From NCBI RefSeq assembly GCF_021298855.1, contig NZ_JAJTHI010000001.1:1-64000 (forward strand): a stretch of DNA of 64,000 nt. Direction: 5' to 3'. How positions within the stretch are numbered: the first letter of the stretch is position 1; every line of letters begins with the position of its first letter. This DNA is from Gemmatimonas sp. (lineage in GTDB: Bacteria; Gemmatimonadota; Gemmatimonadetes; Gemmatimonadales; Gemmatimonadaceae). Under the pieces are notes generated by a model. The model worked only from the letters and a program-made list of their open reading frames with translations, searched no databases and was not told where the DNA came from. A program made the translations under genes and the position numbers. Positions 54,477 to 61,858 of this stretch are shown here, piece by piece.

Positions 54477-55222
54477 GTCGTGGTCGCATTCTGATTGCCG
54501 ACGATGAACCCACCTTTCTCACCTCGACGGCCGAATTGCTGCGGGGTGAGGGGTTTCACGTGGATACGGTGGAGGACGCCGAAGGGGCGCTGCAGGCGAT
54601 CGCGGCGGCGCCCTACGACCTCCTCATCACGGATCTCGAGATGCCGGGCAATGCCGACCTTGACCTGGTGCAGCAGGTGGCCCACATGAGTGGCGGGCTG
54701 CCCATCATCATCATCACGGGGTTCCCCAGTGTGCGCTCGGCGGTGGCCTCGATCGAGCTGCCCGTGGCGGCCTATCTCGTGAAGCCGGTGCACTTCCCGG
54801 ATCTGCTCAAGCGGGTCTCGGGCGCCGTCGCGCGCTTCCGCTCGTATCAGGCCATGCAGAGCGCCGAGACGCGGCTGCGCGCCTATCGGGAGCAGATCGA
54901 ACCCGCAGAGTCGCGCGTGTCGTCTGCACTGCCGGTGCGGCCCATGAGCGAGCCTCGCGCCGGCGTGGACACGTTCCTGGCGCTCACCCTTCGCAACGTG
55001 ATGGGGTCACTCACCGACCTGGAACAGCTCGGGCGGGCGCTTGCCGGCACATCCACCTCCGAGGCGCATCCCTGCCAACTCATCAACTGTCCGCGCGGTG
55101 CACAGCTGCAGGCGGCCGTGGAAGAGACGATCACCGTGCTGGAGGAAACCAAGGGGGCATTCAAGTCGAAGACGCTGGGGGACTTGCGGCAGCGTCTCGA
55201 ACTGTTGCTGAAGCATGTGTGA
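54473..55222 (+). CDS. Response regulator without a DNA-binding domain
   Basis: A 249-residue protein, cognate to the overlapping kinase. The receiver domain (1-125) is complete: acidic pair Asp10-Asp11 in RILIADDEPTF, phospho-acceptor Asp54 in LLITDLEMPG, Thr82 in IIITG, and Lys104 in YLVKP. The C-terminal half is helical, ending in VEETITVLEETKGAFKSKTL and LRQRLELLL. I know this pattern from other non-DNA-binding regulators but cannot name a function. No helix-turn-helix is apparent. Output may be protein-protein. Confidence 0.88.
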   Translation: MSRGRILIADDEPTFLTSTAELLRGEGFHVDTVEDAEGALQAIAAAPYDLLITDLEMPGNADLDLVQQVAHMSGGLPIIIITGFPSVRSAVASIELPVAAYLVKPVHFPDLLKRVSGAVARFRSYQAMQSAETRLRAYREQIEPAESRVSSALPVRPMSEPRAGVDTFLALTLRNVMGSLTDLEQLGRALAGTSTSEAHPCQLINCPRGAQLQAAVEETITVLEETKGAFKSKTLGDLRQRLELLLKHV

Positions 55223-55238
55223 GGCGTTCCGGCGCAGA

Positions 55239-55525
55239 ACACCTCGCGGTGTCGTTATGCACACGCAATCCACATTGGGTGCGCCGCGTGATGTTCCACA
55301 CGGAAACCCCTCTTGCGGGGCCGGTCCAGCTGCGCAACCTTCCTATTGCCGGACGTAACGGTGCACGCCGCAGTGTGCGGGTCGCCGTTGGTCGGGAAGT
55401 ACAGGCACCACCCACATAGGGATCACTCGCTGATCCCACCTTGGCGGACGGGACTCGGGTCCCGGTCAGTCGAAGGCGCGCAGCCCCCGCTCTCCGAGCG
55501 CCGGCACCGCGCCTTTTCTGTTTTT
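55239..55525 (+). ncRNA. Hairpin-rich spacer ending in an intrinsic terminator (possible ncRNA or 3' UTR)
   Basis: The 369-bp gene-free stretch 55,223-55,591 holds a chain of hairpins: ACACC/GGTGT (55,239), CCCC/GGGG (55,307-55,320), a nested ACCTTCC-AACGG/CCGTT-GGGAAGT structure (about 55,338-55,402), GGGATCA/TGATCCC (55,419-55,437) and GGGAC/GTCCC (55,450-55,463). The last is GGCGCG...CGCTC/GAGCG...CGCGCC (55,475-55,513) followed by TTTTCTGTTTTT. The final hairpin is a textbook terminator. It could end the kinase-regulator operon or a separate small RNA. I recognise no known RNA family and no promoter. Confidence 0.45.
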
Positions 55526-55591
55526 CCCATGTGATTTGCCGCAGTCCCCTCACGATGCCCGACGCTTGTCAGCATCTCACCAGGTCCGCAC

Positions 55592-57142
55592 ATGAGCCAC
55601 GTCGCTCTGTACCGCAACGAGATCGCCGCGTCACACGCTCTCGCCCGCGCCATCCCCGGCCCCTCGCGTCACGTCGGTGGCCGCGATCACGACACCTCGC
55701 CTGCCGCCGCCACCGCGGCCGCGGCTTCCCGGCGCATCCTGCGCATCCTCGTCGTCTCCCCGGACAGTGCGGCGCAGGATGCGCTGCGCACCGCGTTCGA
55801 AGGCGAGGGTACCGAAGTGTTGAGGGCGTCCGGTGCGCCCGGCGTAGTGGACATGGTCGCCCGCGCGCAGGTGGATCTGGTGGTCTGCGACCAGCAGCTG
55901 GCCGATAACGGCGGCTTCGCGCTGCTCGACGCCATGCACGACCGTCACCCCGAGGTGCTCACGGCGCTCCTCGCGGTGCCCGGGCTGTCCTCGGCACCGC
56001 AGCAGGCCTCCGAGCACGGGGCGAGTGACTACCTGGCGCGACCGGTCGATGCACACGAGGCCGTGGCCTTTCTCCGGCGGCTGGGCACAATGGCGCTGGT
56101 TCGCGAGGCGGCGGTACCGGTGCCGGGCGCGCCGCAGGCGGCGCCGATGTTCCGCGGCATGTATGGCACCACGCCGATCATGCGGGACGTTTTTCGCCTG
56201 ATCTCGCGCGTGGGGCGCACCGACGTGACGGTGCTGGTGACGGGCGAGAGCGGGACGGGCAAGGAGCTCGTCGCGCGCGCGCTCCACGACGAAAGTGGCC
56301 GGCGCAACAAGCCCTTCGTAGCGCTCAACTGCTCGGCGCTGCCGTCGGAGCTCGTGGAGAGCGAGCTGTTCGGCCACACGCGCGGTGCCTTCACGGGAGC
56401 CGTGAAGGATCGCGGCGGCCTCTTCGAAGCCGCGCACGGAGGGACGCTCTTTCTCGACGAGATCGGCGACCTCGGCCCGCTCGCACAGGCGAAAGTGCTG
56501 CGCGCGCTGGAGAACGGCGAGGTGATGCGCGTGGGAGGCACCCGATCGACGCACGTGGACGTGCGCGTCGTGGCGGCCACGAACCGGCCGCTTGATGACA
56601 TGGTGGTGGATGGGCGGTTCCGCGAAGACCTGCTGTACCGGCTCAAGGTGATCTCGCTGGCGCTCCCGCCACTGCGCGACCGCAAGGACGACATTCCCCT
56701 GCTCGCGAATCACTTCCTGCATGTCTTCGCGGCACGCCACCACCTGCCCGCCCGGGCCATCGGTGAGGATGCACGCGACCTCCTGATGTCGTACGACTGG
56801 CCGGGGAACGTACGCGAACTGCGCAACGTGATCGAAGGCGCGATCGTCATGTGCGACGGCGCGGAGATCGCCGTGTGCGACTTGCCGGCCAGTCTCGCCA
56901 ACAGCATCCCCCGCCCGCTGATGCCCCTGACGCTGCTCGAGCAGTCGGCCGAGCTGCCGTTCGTGGAGGCGCGCGAGCGCGCGCTGCGCGAATTCGATCG
57001 CGCGTTCCTGACGGCCGCGCTGGCCCGCAACGGCGGCAACATCGCGCGCACGGCCCGGGCGCTCGGGTTGCACCGGCAGTCGTTGCAGAAGCTGCTGGCG
57101 CGCCGCGACCTGCGAAACGGGGAAGTACACCGCGAGCGCTAG
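55592..57142 (+). CDS. Sigma-54-dependent activator with partly degenerate receiver
   Basis: A 516-residue enhancer-binding protein. The N-terminal receiver (about 48-165) keeps the acceptor Asp100 (LVVCDQQL), but the acidic pair is reduced to SPD (56-58) and the usual Lys is Arg150 (YLARPVD). The AAA+ domain is intact: GESGTGKE (218-225), GAFTGA (265-270) and GGTLFLDEIGDL, with RFREDLLYRL and the WPGNVRELRNVIEGA segment. A Fis-type helix-turn-helix ends it (NGGNIARTARALGLHRQSLQ). The GAFTGA loop means it should contact sigma-54. Its kinase is not obvious; the one at 51,939 already has a partner. Confidence 0.93.
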   Translation: MSHVALYRNEIAASHALARAIPGPSRHVGGRDHDTSPAAATAAAASRRILRILVVSPDSAAQDALRTAFEGEGTEVLRASGAPGVVDMVARAQVDLVVCDQQLADNGGFALLDAMHDRHPEVLTALLAVPGLSSAPQQASEHGASDYLARPVDAHEAVAFLRRLGTMALVREAAVPVPGAPQAAPMFRGMYGTTPIMRDVFRLISRVGRTDVTVLVTGESGTGKELVARALHDESGRRNKPFVALNCSALPSELVESELFGHTRGAFTGAVKDRGGLFEAAHGGTLFLDEIGDLGPLAQAKVLRALENGEVMRVGGTRSTHVDVRVVAATNRPLDDMVVDGRFREDLLYRLKVISLALPPLRDRKDDIPLLANHFLHVFAARHHLPARAIGEDARDLLMSYDWPGNVRELRNVIEGAIVMCDGAEIAVCDLPASLANSIPRPLMPLTLLEQSAELPFVEARERALREFDRAFLTAALARNGGNIARTARALGLHRQSLQKLLARRDLRNGEVHRER

Positions 57143-57380
57143 GTGGTGCCGCGGGAGGCGCCATCTGCGCGCCCGCCCGCGTCCCACCACGTCATCACGC
57201 CGATCGGGCGGCATGGTCCTCTTCCGGCGGCGTCACCGCAGGCAGGGGAGGCCATCACGCGACACGCCGGTCCACGCCACCTTGCCCGTCGGCGGCACCG
57301 CGGGGATAGATTGCGCCACGGCCAACAGTGGCCGGCGGTACCGCCTTGAGGCGGCTAATGTGAATAACGCCGAGGATGTG

Positions 57381-57704
57381 ATGGGTCGGCATGCACTGCT
57401 CGATGCAGTCATCCCTTTGGTGGCCGAACGTTTCAAGGCACTCGCGGAACCGGCCCGGTTGCAGCTGCTGCGCGCGCTCATGCAGCGGGAGCACACCGTG
57501 AACGAGCTGGTCCTGTCCACACGGCTCGGCCAGGCCAATGTGTCCAAGCACCTGCAGCTGCTGCACACGCTCGGGTTCGTGCGCCGGCGCAAGCGCGGGC
57601 TGTTCGTGCACTACGCGATAGCCGACCGCCAGGTGGCGAAGCTGTGCGCCCTGATGTGCGCCCGGGTCCGTGCCGAAACACCGCGCTCTCGGAACGGCGG
57701 GTAG
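57381..57704 (+). CDS. ArsR-type winged-helix regulator
   Basis: A 107-residue regulator. The core FKALAEPARLQLLRALMQRE, then HTVNELVLSTRLGQANVSKH and LQLLHTLGFVRRRKRGLFVH, is a typical ArsR fold. The metal-binding ELCVCDL segment is replaced by ELVLSTRL, so metal sensing at that site is unlikely. ATG 57381 has GAGG at good spacing; GTG 57360 is an alternative. A small hairpin ends just upstream. It lies 161 bp before the peptide-system operon on the same strand and could control it, but no operator was identified. Confidence 0.82.
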   Translation: MGRHALLDAVIPLVAERFKALAEPARLQLLRALMQREHTVNELVLSTRLGQANVSKHLQLLHTLGFVRRRKRGLFVHYAIADRQVAKLCALMCARVRAETPRSRNGG

Positions 57705-57865
57705 CCGAAGGGCTGATCATTCGGCCGACGGGGCGCTCTTCGCGCCGCATGAGATGACAGCCCGCTCACGGCCACCCGCATGTTGTGCCCCACGCGACCC
57801 GCCTGGTGCGGCGCGTCGGTCGGCCCGCCCGGGTCGATGGCTTCTCTCGCCACGGGGCGTCTCGC

Positions 57866-58474
57866 ATGCACACGCTTCAGGTCGGTGACGCAGGCACTCG
57901 GCGCCTGCTCCAGGCGGCTGCACTGCTGCTCCTGTTCACGGCGCTCGCGGCACCGCTCGTGGCGGCGCCCGCAACGGCCGCGGCACCCGCCGTGGCACCG
58001 GACGCCGTCGATCCGCTCCGCACGACGCGTCTCGTCCGCCGCCTCCACCTGCGCCTCGGCGGCGCTGCCGTGACGGCGCTGCCCCCCCACGAACTGCAGC
58101 ACGCACACAACGACTGCGCGGTGACCATCGTGACTCGGCTGCACCGCCAGGCCACGCACCCCGTGCCCCCCCTCCCCGCACCACACACCCTCGCTCGCCA
58201 ACTCGAGCTCGGCCCGCGCGGGGTGGCGCTCGAGCCACTCGCCCGCACCCTCCGCCAACTCGGCTGGACCGCCCGCGTGCAACGGGCGCGCACCCCGCTC
58301 CACCCCCCGGCCATCGCCCTCGTGCACCCGGGACACTTCGTACTGCTCCTGCAGCAGTCGCCGGCAACGGTGGAGTACTTCGATCCGCTCATTGGCCTGG
58401 TCCAGGAACCACAGCCGCACTTCGCAGCACGCTGGACCGGCAACGGCGTGCAGTTGTCCGCAGGGGACAACTGA
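57866..58474 (+). CDS. Exported stand-alone C39-type cysteine protease
   Basis: C39 peptidases remove leader peptides after double-glycine sites and are normally fused to cytoplasmic ends of ABC exporters. This 202-residue protein is different: it has a Sec signal (RRLLQAAALLLLFTALAAPL, about 12-40) and no ABC domain. Catalytic residues are in place: Gln78 six residues before Cys84 (QHAHNDC), His157 in HPGHFVLL and Asp173 in EYFDP, with PAIALVHPGH as in the family. ATG 57866 gives the signal peptide; an earlier ATG at 57,785 adds 27 residues. Two small Gly-run proteins follow at once and are the probable substrates. Confidence 0.75.
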   Translation: MHTLQVGDAGTRRLLQAAALLLLFTALAAPLVAAPATAAAPAVAPDAVDPLRTTRLVRRLHLRLGGAAVTALPPHELQHAHNDCAVTIVTRLHRQATHPVPPLPAPHTLARQLELGPRGVALEPLARTLRQLGWTARVQRARTPLHPPAIALVHPGHFVLLLQQSPATVEYFDPLIGLVQEPQPHFAARWTGNGVQLSAGDN

Positions 58475-58540
58475 CACTCGGCGCGCCGGCGCCTCCCGCG
58501 CGACGGCCGCCATCATCATCACCCACGCAACGGAGAATCC

Positions 58541-58852
58541 ATGTTGCTTCGACATACCACTTCCGTCCTGGCGCTCGCCGTCGCCGTCGCCCTCGGCGCA
58601 GCACCGCCCGCCAACAGCGCGGCACGCGTCCCCACCACCGTGCCGAACACGCCCGCCACCACCGAAATCGGCGGCGGCGGACCCGGCCTCACCTGCCTCG
58701 GCTGCGTCGGGGCCGGTGTCGTCGGCCTGGCCACCGCCGGCTTCGGCGGCCTGTACGTCACCCTCATGGTCGGCGGCGCCAAAGCCGTCGCCTTGGGCGG
58801 AAGCGTCGTCACCTGCGCCGCCGCCTGCGTCGCCTACTTCAACGAGGAATGA
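58541..58852 (+). CDS. Exported small protein A, bacteriocin-like precursor with C-x2-C / C-x3-C core
   Basis: A 103-residue precursor in three parts. Residues 1-27 are a Sec signal (LRHTTSVLALAVAVALGAAP, cleavage near NSA). Residues 28-43 are a Thr/Pro linker. A Gly run (44-47, after TEI) leads to a ~56-residue core with Cys52, Cys55, Cys92 and Cys96. The core is small, hydrophobic and glycine-rich (VGAGVVGLATAGFGGLYVTL), like pore-forming peptides. The Gly run is a plausible C39 cut site. GGAGA precedes the ATG. It is a paralogue of the next gene; no named family recognised. Confidence 0.75.
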   Translation: MLLRHTTSVLALAVAVALGAAPPANSAARVPTTVPNTPATTEIGGGGPGLTCLGCVGAGVVGLATAGFGGLYVTLMVGGAKAVALGGSVVTCAAACVAYFNEE

Positions 58853-58857
58853 TCACC

Positions 58858-59268
58858 ATGCGACAGACACTCATGCACCTCGCCTGGGGGCTCGCCACCG
58901 CTGCCCTCGCCATCGCCACCCCGCTGCGTGCCATCGGCTCGCCGGACACGCCGCCAATGACGGCCGCCGCCGCCACGGCCATGACCGCCACGGCCATGAC
59001 CGCCACGGCCACCCCCGCGGCCGCCCTCCCCGCCAATGCCGGCGCCGCCGTGAACACGCCGCCTGTCGCCTCACCCACCACCGGTGAGTACGGAGGCGGA
59101 TGGAGTCAGGTGTACTGCGCCGCCTGCGTCGGACTCGGTGCCTACGCCCTGTTCGCCGGCGGGTTCACCATGCTGCCGGTCATCCTCGCGAATCCGGCCG
59201 CGTACGGCACCTTCTCCGGCACCTGCGTGCTCGCCTGCCGGTCGGTGCTCGACGACCTCATGAAATGA
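58858..59268 (+). CDS. Exported small protein B, paralogue of A
   Basis: A 136-residue precursor with the same plan: Sec signal (MHLAWGLATAALAIATPLRA), a longer Ala/Thr/Pro linker with a duplicated 15-bp coding unit (58,975-59,004), a Gly run (79-81, in GEYGGGW), then a ~55-residue core. The core has Cys87, Cys90, Cys123 and Cys127 (YCAACVGLG ... GTCVLAC), matching protein A in CxxCVGxG, AGF and TCxxAC. ATG 58858 follows GAGGA at good distance; ATG 58849 overlaps the stop of A but sits too near the ribosome-binding site. Together A and B look like a two-peptide system. Confidence 0.75.
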   Translation: MRQTLMHLAWGLATAALAIATPLRAIGSPDTPPMTAAAATAMTATAMTATATPAAALPANAGAAVNTPPVASPTTGEYGGGWSQVYCAACVGLGAYALFAGGFTMLPVILANPAAYGTFSGTCVLACRSVLDDLMK

Positions 59269-59281
59269 CACGAGGGCTGAG

Positions 59282-59782
59282 GTGATCTCCCGACCCACCT
59301 CCGTCGCCGTGCTGGGAGCCGCTGCCCTCACACTGGGTACGCTCCTGGCTCGGCCAGCCCGCGGCGATGACGGCGCGCCGGCGCGCCGGCAATCCGAGGC
59401 GATCCTCGCCGCACGCGTGGCCACCGCCATCACCGCGCTGCCCCAGCCCATGGGCGCCGCCACACCAACCACTCGACTCGTCGTCGCCGCCGACTGCCCC
59501 GCCTCACACGCGGTGGTGCGCGTGCTCCTCCGCCGCGTGACCCACCATGCCACCGTGCCGCCACTCGTGATCCTCACCGATCGCTCATGGCAAACGCTCG
59601 ACTCCCTCCGCTCCGCAACCGCCAGCACGCTCCAGCAGGTCGCGCAGCTCCCCCAACGCGTCGGCGTGACCCCCGCTGCCGTCACGACCTATCCGCCCGG
59701 CAGCGCGCCCGGAGCAACCACCTCGCTCGGGGTGCATCAGGTGCTCGCGCACCTCGCCCCGCTCCCACCCGCCCGACCATGA
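59282..59782 (+). CDS. Exported thioredoxin-fold protein with a single cysteine
   Basis: A 166-residue protein with an N-terminal signal or anchor (SVAVLGAAALTLGTLLA). The rest fits a TlpA/thioredoxin-like pattern: RLVVAADCPASHAVVRVLL where CPAS stands for CxxC (Cys72 is the only cysteine), LVILTDRS, and QRVGVTPAAVTTYPPGS with Pro131 at the cis-proline position and a following glycine turn. A one-cysteine active site could act as a monothiol redoxin on the cysteine-bearing peptides encoded just upstream. The GTG start has GAGGG 5 bp upstream. Stop overlaps the next ATG (ATGA). Confidence 0.65.
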   Translation: MISRPTSVAVLGAAALTLGTLLARPARGDDGAPARRQSEAILAARVATAITALPQPMGAATPTTRLVVAADCPASHAVVRVLLRRVTHHATVPPLVILTDRSWQTLDSLRSATASTLQQVAQLPQRVGVTPAAVTTYPPGSAPGATTSLGVHQVLAHLAPLPPARP

Positions 59783-60420
59783 CCCCACCAGTCAGCCACC
59801 GCCGTTCGCGAACCACACGACCCGCCAACCGGCGGCGCGACACGGCGGCATCGAGCACGTCCGCACCGCGGCTGCTCCCCGCCTATCTCATCGCCGTCAG
59901 CATCACGGTCAGCATCGCCTTCATGATGCTCATGGCCATGCAACGCTCCGCACCGTTCGATTTCACCGGTCAGGTGGAAATGCTGCTCCCCCTCGCCAAG
60001 CTCAGCGTCTTCGCAGCGCCACTCGTCGTCGCCGCACGAGCAGCCGGCGCCGCAATCACCGTGTGGCTGGTGGCCGGCGCCCTCAATGAACCGCTGCCGC
60101 TTCGTAGCATCGCCGCCACCGTCGTGCTGTGGATTCCCCTCCTGGAGCTGTCGGCGCTGGTTGATGGCGTCGCCATTCTGCTCGATCCGCAGAGCGGATG
60201 GAACCAGGCCCACATCCCCCTCGGCCTCGATGCCCTGCTGCCGCAGCTCGAAGGCCGCACGCTCGTCGCGGCTCGCCTCGTCAACCTGCCATGGCTCGCC
60301 TTTACCGTCGTGCTCTGGCAACAGCTGCGCACACGCCACGACCGCAGCGACACCGTCGCCGTGCCCGCCGCCCTCGCCGCGTCACTGCTGCTGGTGTTGC
60401 TGCCCCTGCTGCAGCGCTGA
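59779..60420 (+). CDS. Five-segment membrane protein of the peptide locus
   Basis: A 213-residue inner-membrane protein: a basic N-terminus (SHRRSRTTRPANRRRD) and then about five hydrophobic segments, such as LLPAYLIAVSITVSIAFMML, FAAPLVVAARAAGAAITVWL and AVPAALAASLLLVLLPLLQ. The topology is like Yip1-type proteins, but no motif decides. The ATG overlaps the thioredoxin-like stop. Given its position between the redoxin and the ABC genes, a role in export or self-protection is possible; nothing in the sequence proves it. Confidence 0.6.
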   Translation: MTPPVSHRRSRTTRPANRRRDTAASSTSAPRLLPAYLIAVSITVSIAFMMLMAMQRSAPFDFTGQVEMLLPLAKLSVFAAPLVVAARAAGAAITVWLVAGALNEPLPLRSIAATVVLWIPLLELSALVDGVAILLDPQSGWNQAHIPLGLDALLPQLEGRTLVAARLVNLPWLAFTVVLWQQLRTRHDRSDTVAVPAALAASLLLVLLPLLQR

Positions 60421-60461
60421 ACGCCCCCTATCCCCTCCCCGCTCTCCACACCACAGCCACC

Positions 60462-61178
60462 ATGCTGGTTGTCGACCGCGCCGTCGCCGAATACCCGCGC
60501 TTCACCCTCGGTCCCGTCACCCTCACCCTGCAGCCCGGTGATCGGGTCGCCCTGCTGGGCCGCAATGGCACCGGCAAGAGCACCCTCTTGGCACTCATGG
60601 CCGGGCTGCGGCAGCCCGAACGCGGGACCGTGTCCGCCGTTCCCAGCGGGGATGATCATCAACTCACCCTGCGCCGTGATGTCGCGTATGTGGGCGCTGC
60701 CCTGCAGGCGCTTCCCTGGCACTCCGTCCAGGAACACTTCCGCTTCATGGCGCAGATGTACGCGGCCTGGAACACCGACCGCGCCCTGGCCCTGGCACAT
60801 GAACTCGCGCTCGATGTGGGAGCCACCACCGGCACGCTGTCGCGTGGCAACATCGTGAAGCTCAACCTCGCAACCGCGTGGGGGCGACAGGCCGACATCC
60901 TGCTGCTCGATGAGCCAACCGCTGGCCTCGATCCCATCGCGCGCACCGACCTGCTGCGCGAGCTGCGCCGAAGCATCCACGCGTGTCCCAACGCCATCGT
61001 CGTCTACGCCACCCATCTGCTCGACGAGCTGCCCGAGATCCACCCCACTCGGCTGCTCGTCCTGCGCGACGGGATGGTGCACAGCCACGAGCGTGAAGCG
61101 ATGGCGCCGTTGCATGTGACGGACCTCACGGCACTGCTTACCGAAGCGCCACGGCGCAGTACCCCGGAGGTGGCATGA
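60462..61178 (+). CDS. ABC transporter ATPase of the peptide locus (YtrB/EcsA-like)
   Basis: A 238-residue single ATPase. Walker A is LLGRNGTGKSTLLALMAG, the signature is the variant TLSRGNIVKLNLATA (LSRGN in place of LSGGQ), and Walker B is ILLLDEPTAGLDPIARTDLL. The insert MAQMYAAWNTDRALALA resembles YtrB/YhcG-type ATPases, which often occur in peptide-antibiotic export or resistance operons. ATG 60462 follows a 41-bp gap. It overlaps the permease gene by 4 bp, so the two form one transporter. Confidence 0.88.
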   Translation: MLVVDRAVAEYPRFTLGPVTLTLQPGDRVALLGRNGTGKSTLLALMAGLRQPERGTVSAVPSGDDHQLTLRRDVAYVGAALQALPWHSVQEHFRFMAQMYAAWNTDRALALAHELALDVGATTGTLSRGNIVKLNLATAWGRQADILLLDEPTAGLDPIARTDLLRELRRSIHACPNAIVVYATHLLDELPEIHPTRLLVLRDGMVHSHEREAMAPLHVTDLTALLTEAPRRSTPEVA

Positions 61179-61858
61179 CGCGTCCCGCCTGGCAGTCGCT
61201 CATGGCCATCCACTTCCGACGCGCCCGCGCCAGTCTGCTGGCGGTCACACTGGCCATGGGGCCGCTCTGCGTGCTGTTCGCGCACAAGTCGGGATATCGC
61301 GCCGAAGACATCGTCGCCAACCTCATCATGCTGTGCGCGTTCCTGCCATTCGGCGTGGGCAGCGCCGTGGCCAAGTCCAAGGCCGACGGTTCGCTCGCCT
61401 TTCTGGCCAGCCTGCCGGTCAGCGCCGCTGAACATGTGCGGGCCTGGCTGGTGCTCACGGCGCTGCTGGCCACCCCAATGGTTGTGGCGGTAACGGCCGC
61501 CACGTTGGTCTTGCCCGTGGGACTCCCCGCTGTCGCGGCACCGGCCATCGCGGTAACCACGCTCGCCTTCATCGTGAGCGTCACGCTGGCCATGCTGGCG
61601 GTGCAGCTCAGCCAGCCCCCCGCCGGCGCCGGTGCCTACCTGATTGCCACCATGAGCACGGTGCTGCTGGTGCTCTTCGCCGTGGGCAAGGTGGCCGAGT
61701 GGTCGCCTACGCTGTTCTCGGCGGTGGTGCGGAGCCCGTTCTTCGTTCCGGGACTCTCGGTCATCCTCTGGGGGGTGGTGGGCGTCGTTTTCTGGCGCTC
61801 CTGCCGTCGCATTGGACACTACATGACCAGCTACGTGGGTGATCCACCCCAGGCATGA
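61175..61858 (+). CDS. ABC-2-like permease of the peptide locus
   Basis: A 227-residue membrane protein with about six hydrophobic segments, for example LIMLCAFLPFGVGSAVA, LVLTALLATPMVVAVTAATL and FFVPGLSVILWGVVGVVFW. The N-terminal amphipathic stretch AIHFRRARASLLAV is typical of type-2 ABC permeases. Its ATG overlaps the ATPase stop and its stop overlaps the next start, so the whole block is translationally coupled. Substrate most likely one of the small proteins or a product of their action; this is inference. Confidence 0.8.
   Translation: MTRPAWQSLMAIHFRRARASLLAVTLAMGPLCVLFAHKSGYRAEDIVANLIMLCAFLPFGVGSAVAKSKADGSLAFLASLPVSAAEHVRAWLVLTALLATPMVVAVTAATLVLPVGLPAVAAPAIAVTTLAFIVSVTLAMLAVQLSQPPAGAGAYLIATMSTVLLVLFAVGKVAEWSPTLFSAVVRSPFFVPGLSVILWGVVGVVFWRSCRRIGHYMTSYVGDPPQA

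Noticed and set aside
55219-55419. Possible 66-residue gene in the spacer before the sigma-54 activator
   Set aside because: No convincing ribosome-binding site, and the region is better explained as a chain of hairpins ending in a terminator.
55463-55487. GGTCAG...GAAGG...GCAGCC resembling an SRP RNA tip
   Set aside because: The central conserved GGTCAGGNCCGGAAGG is not matched and no long SRP-type helix encloses it.
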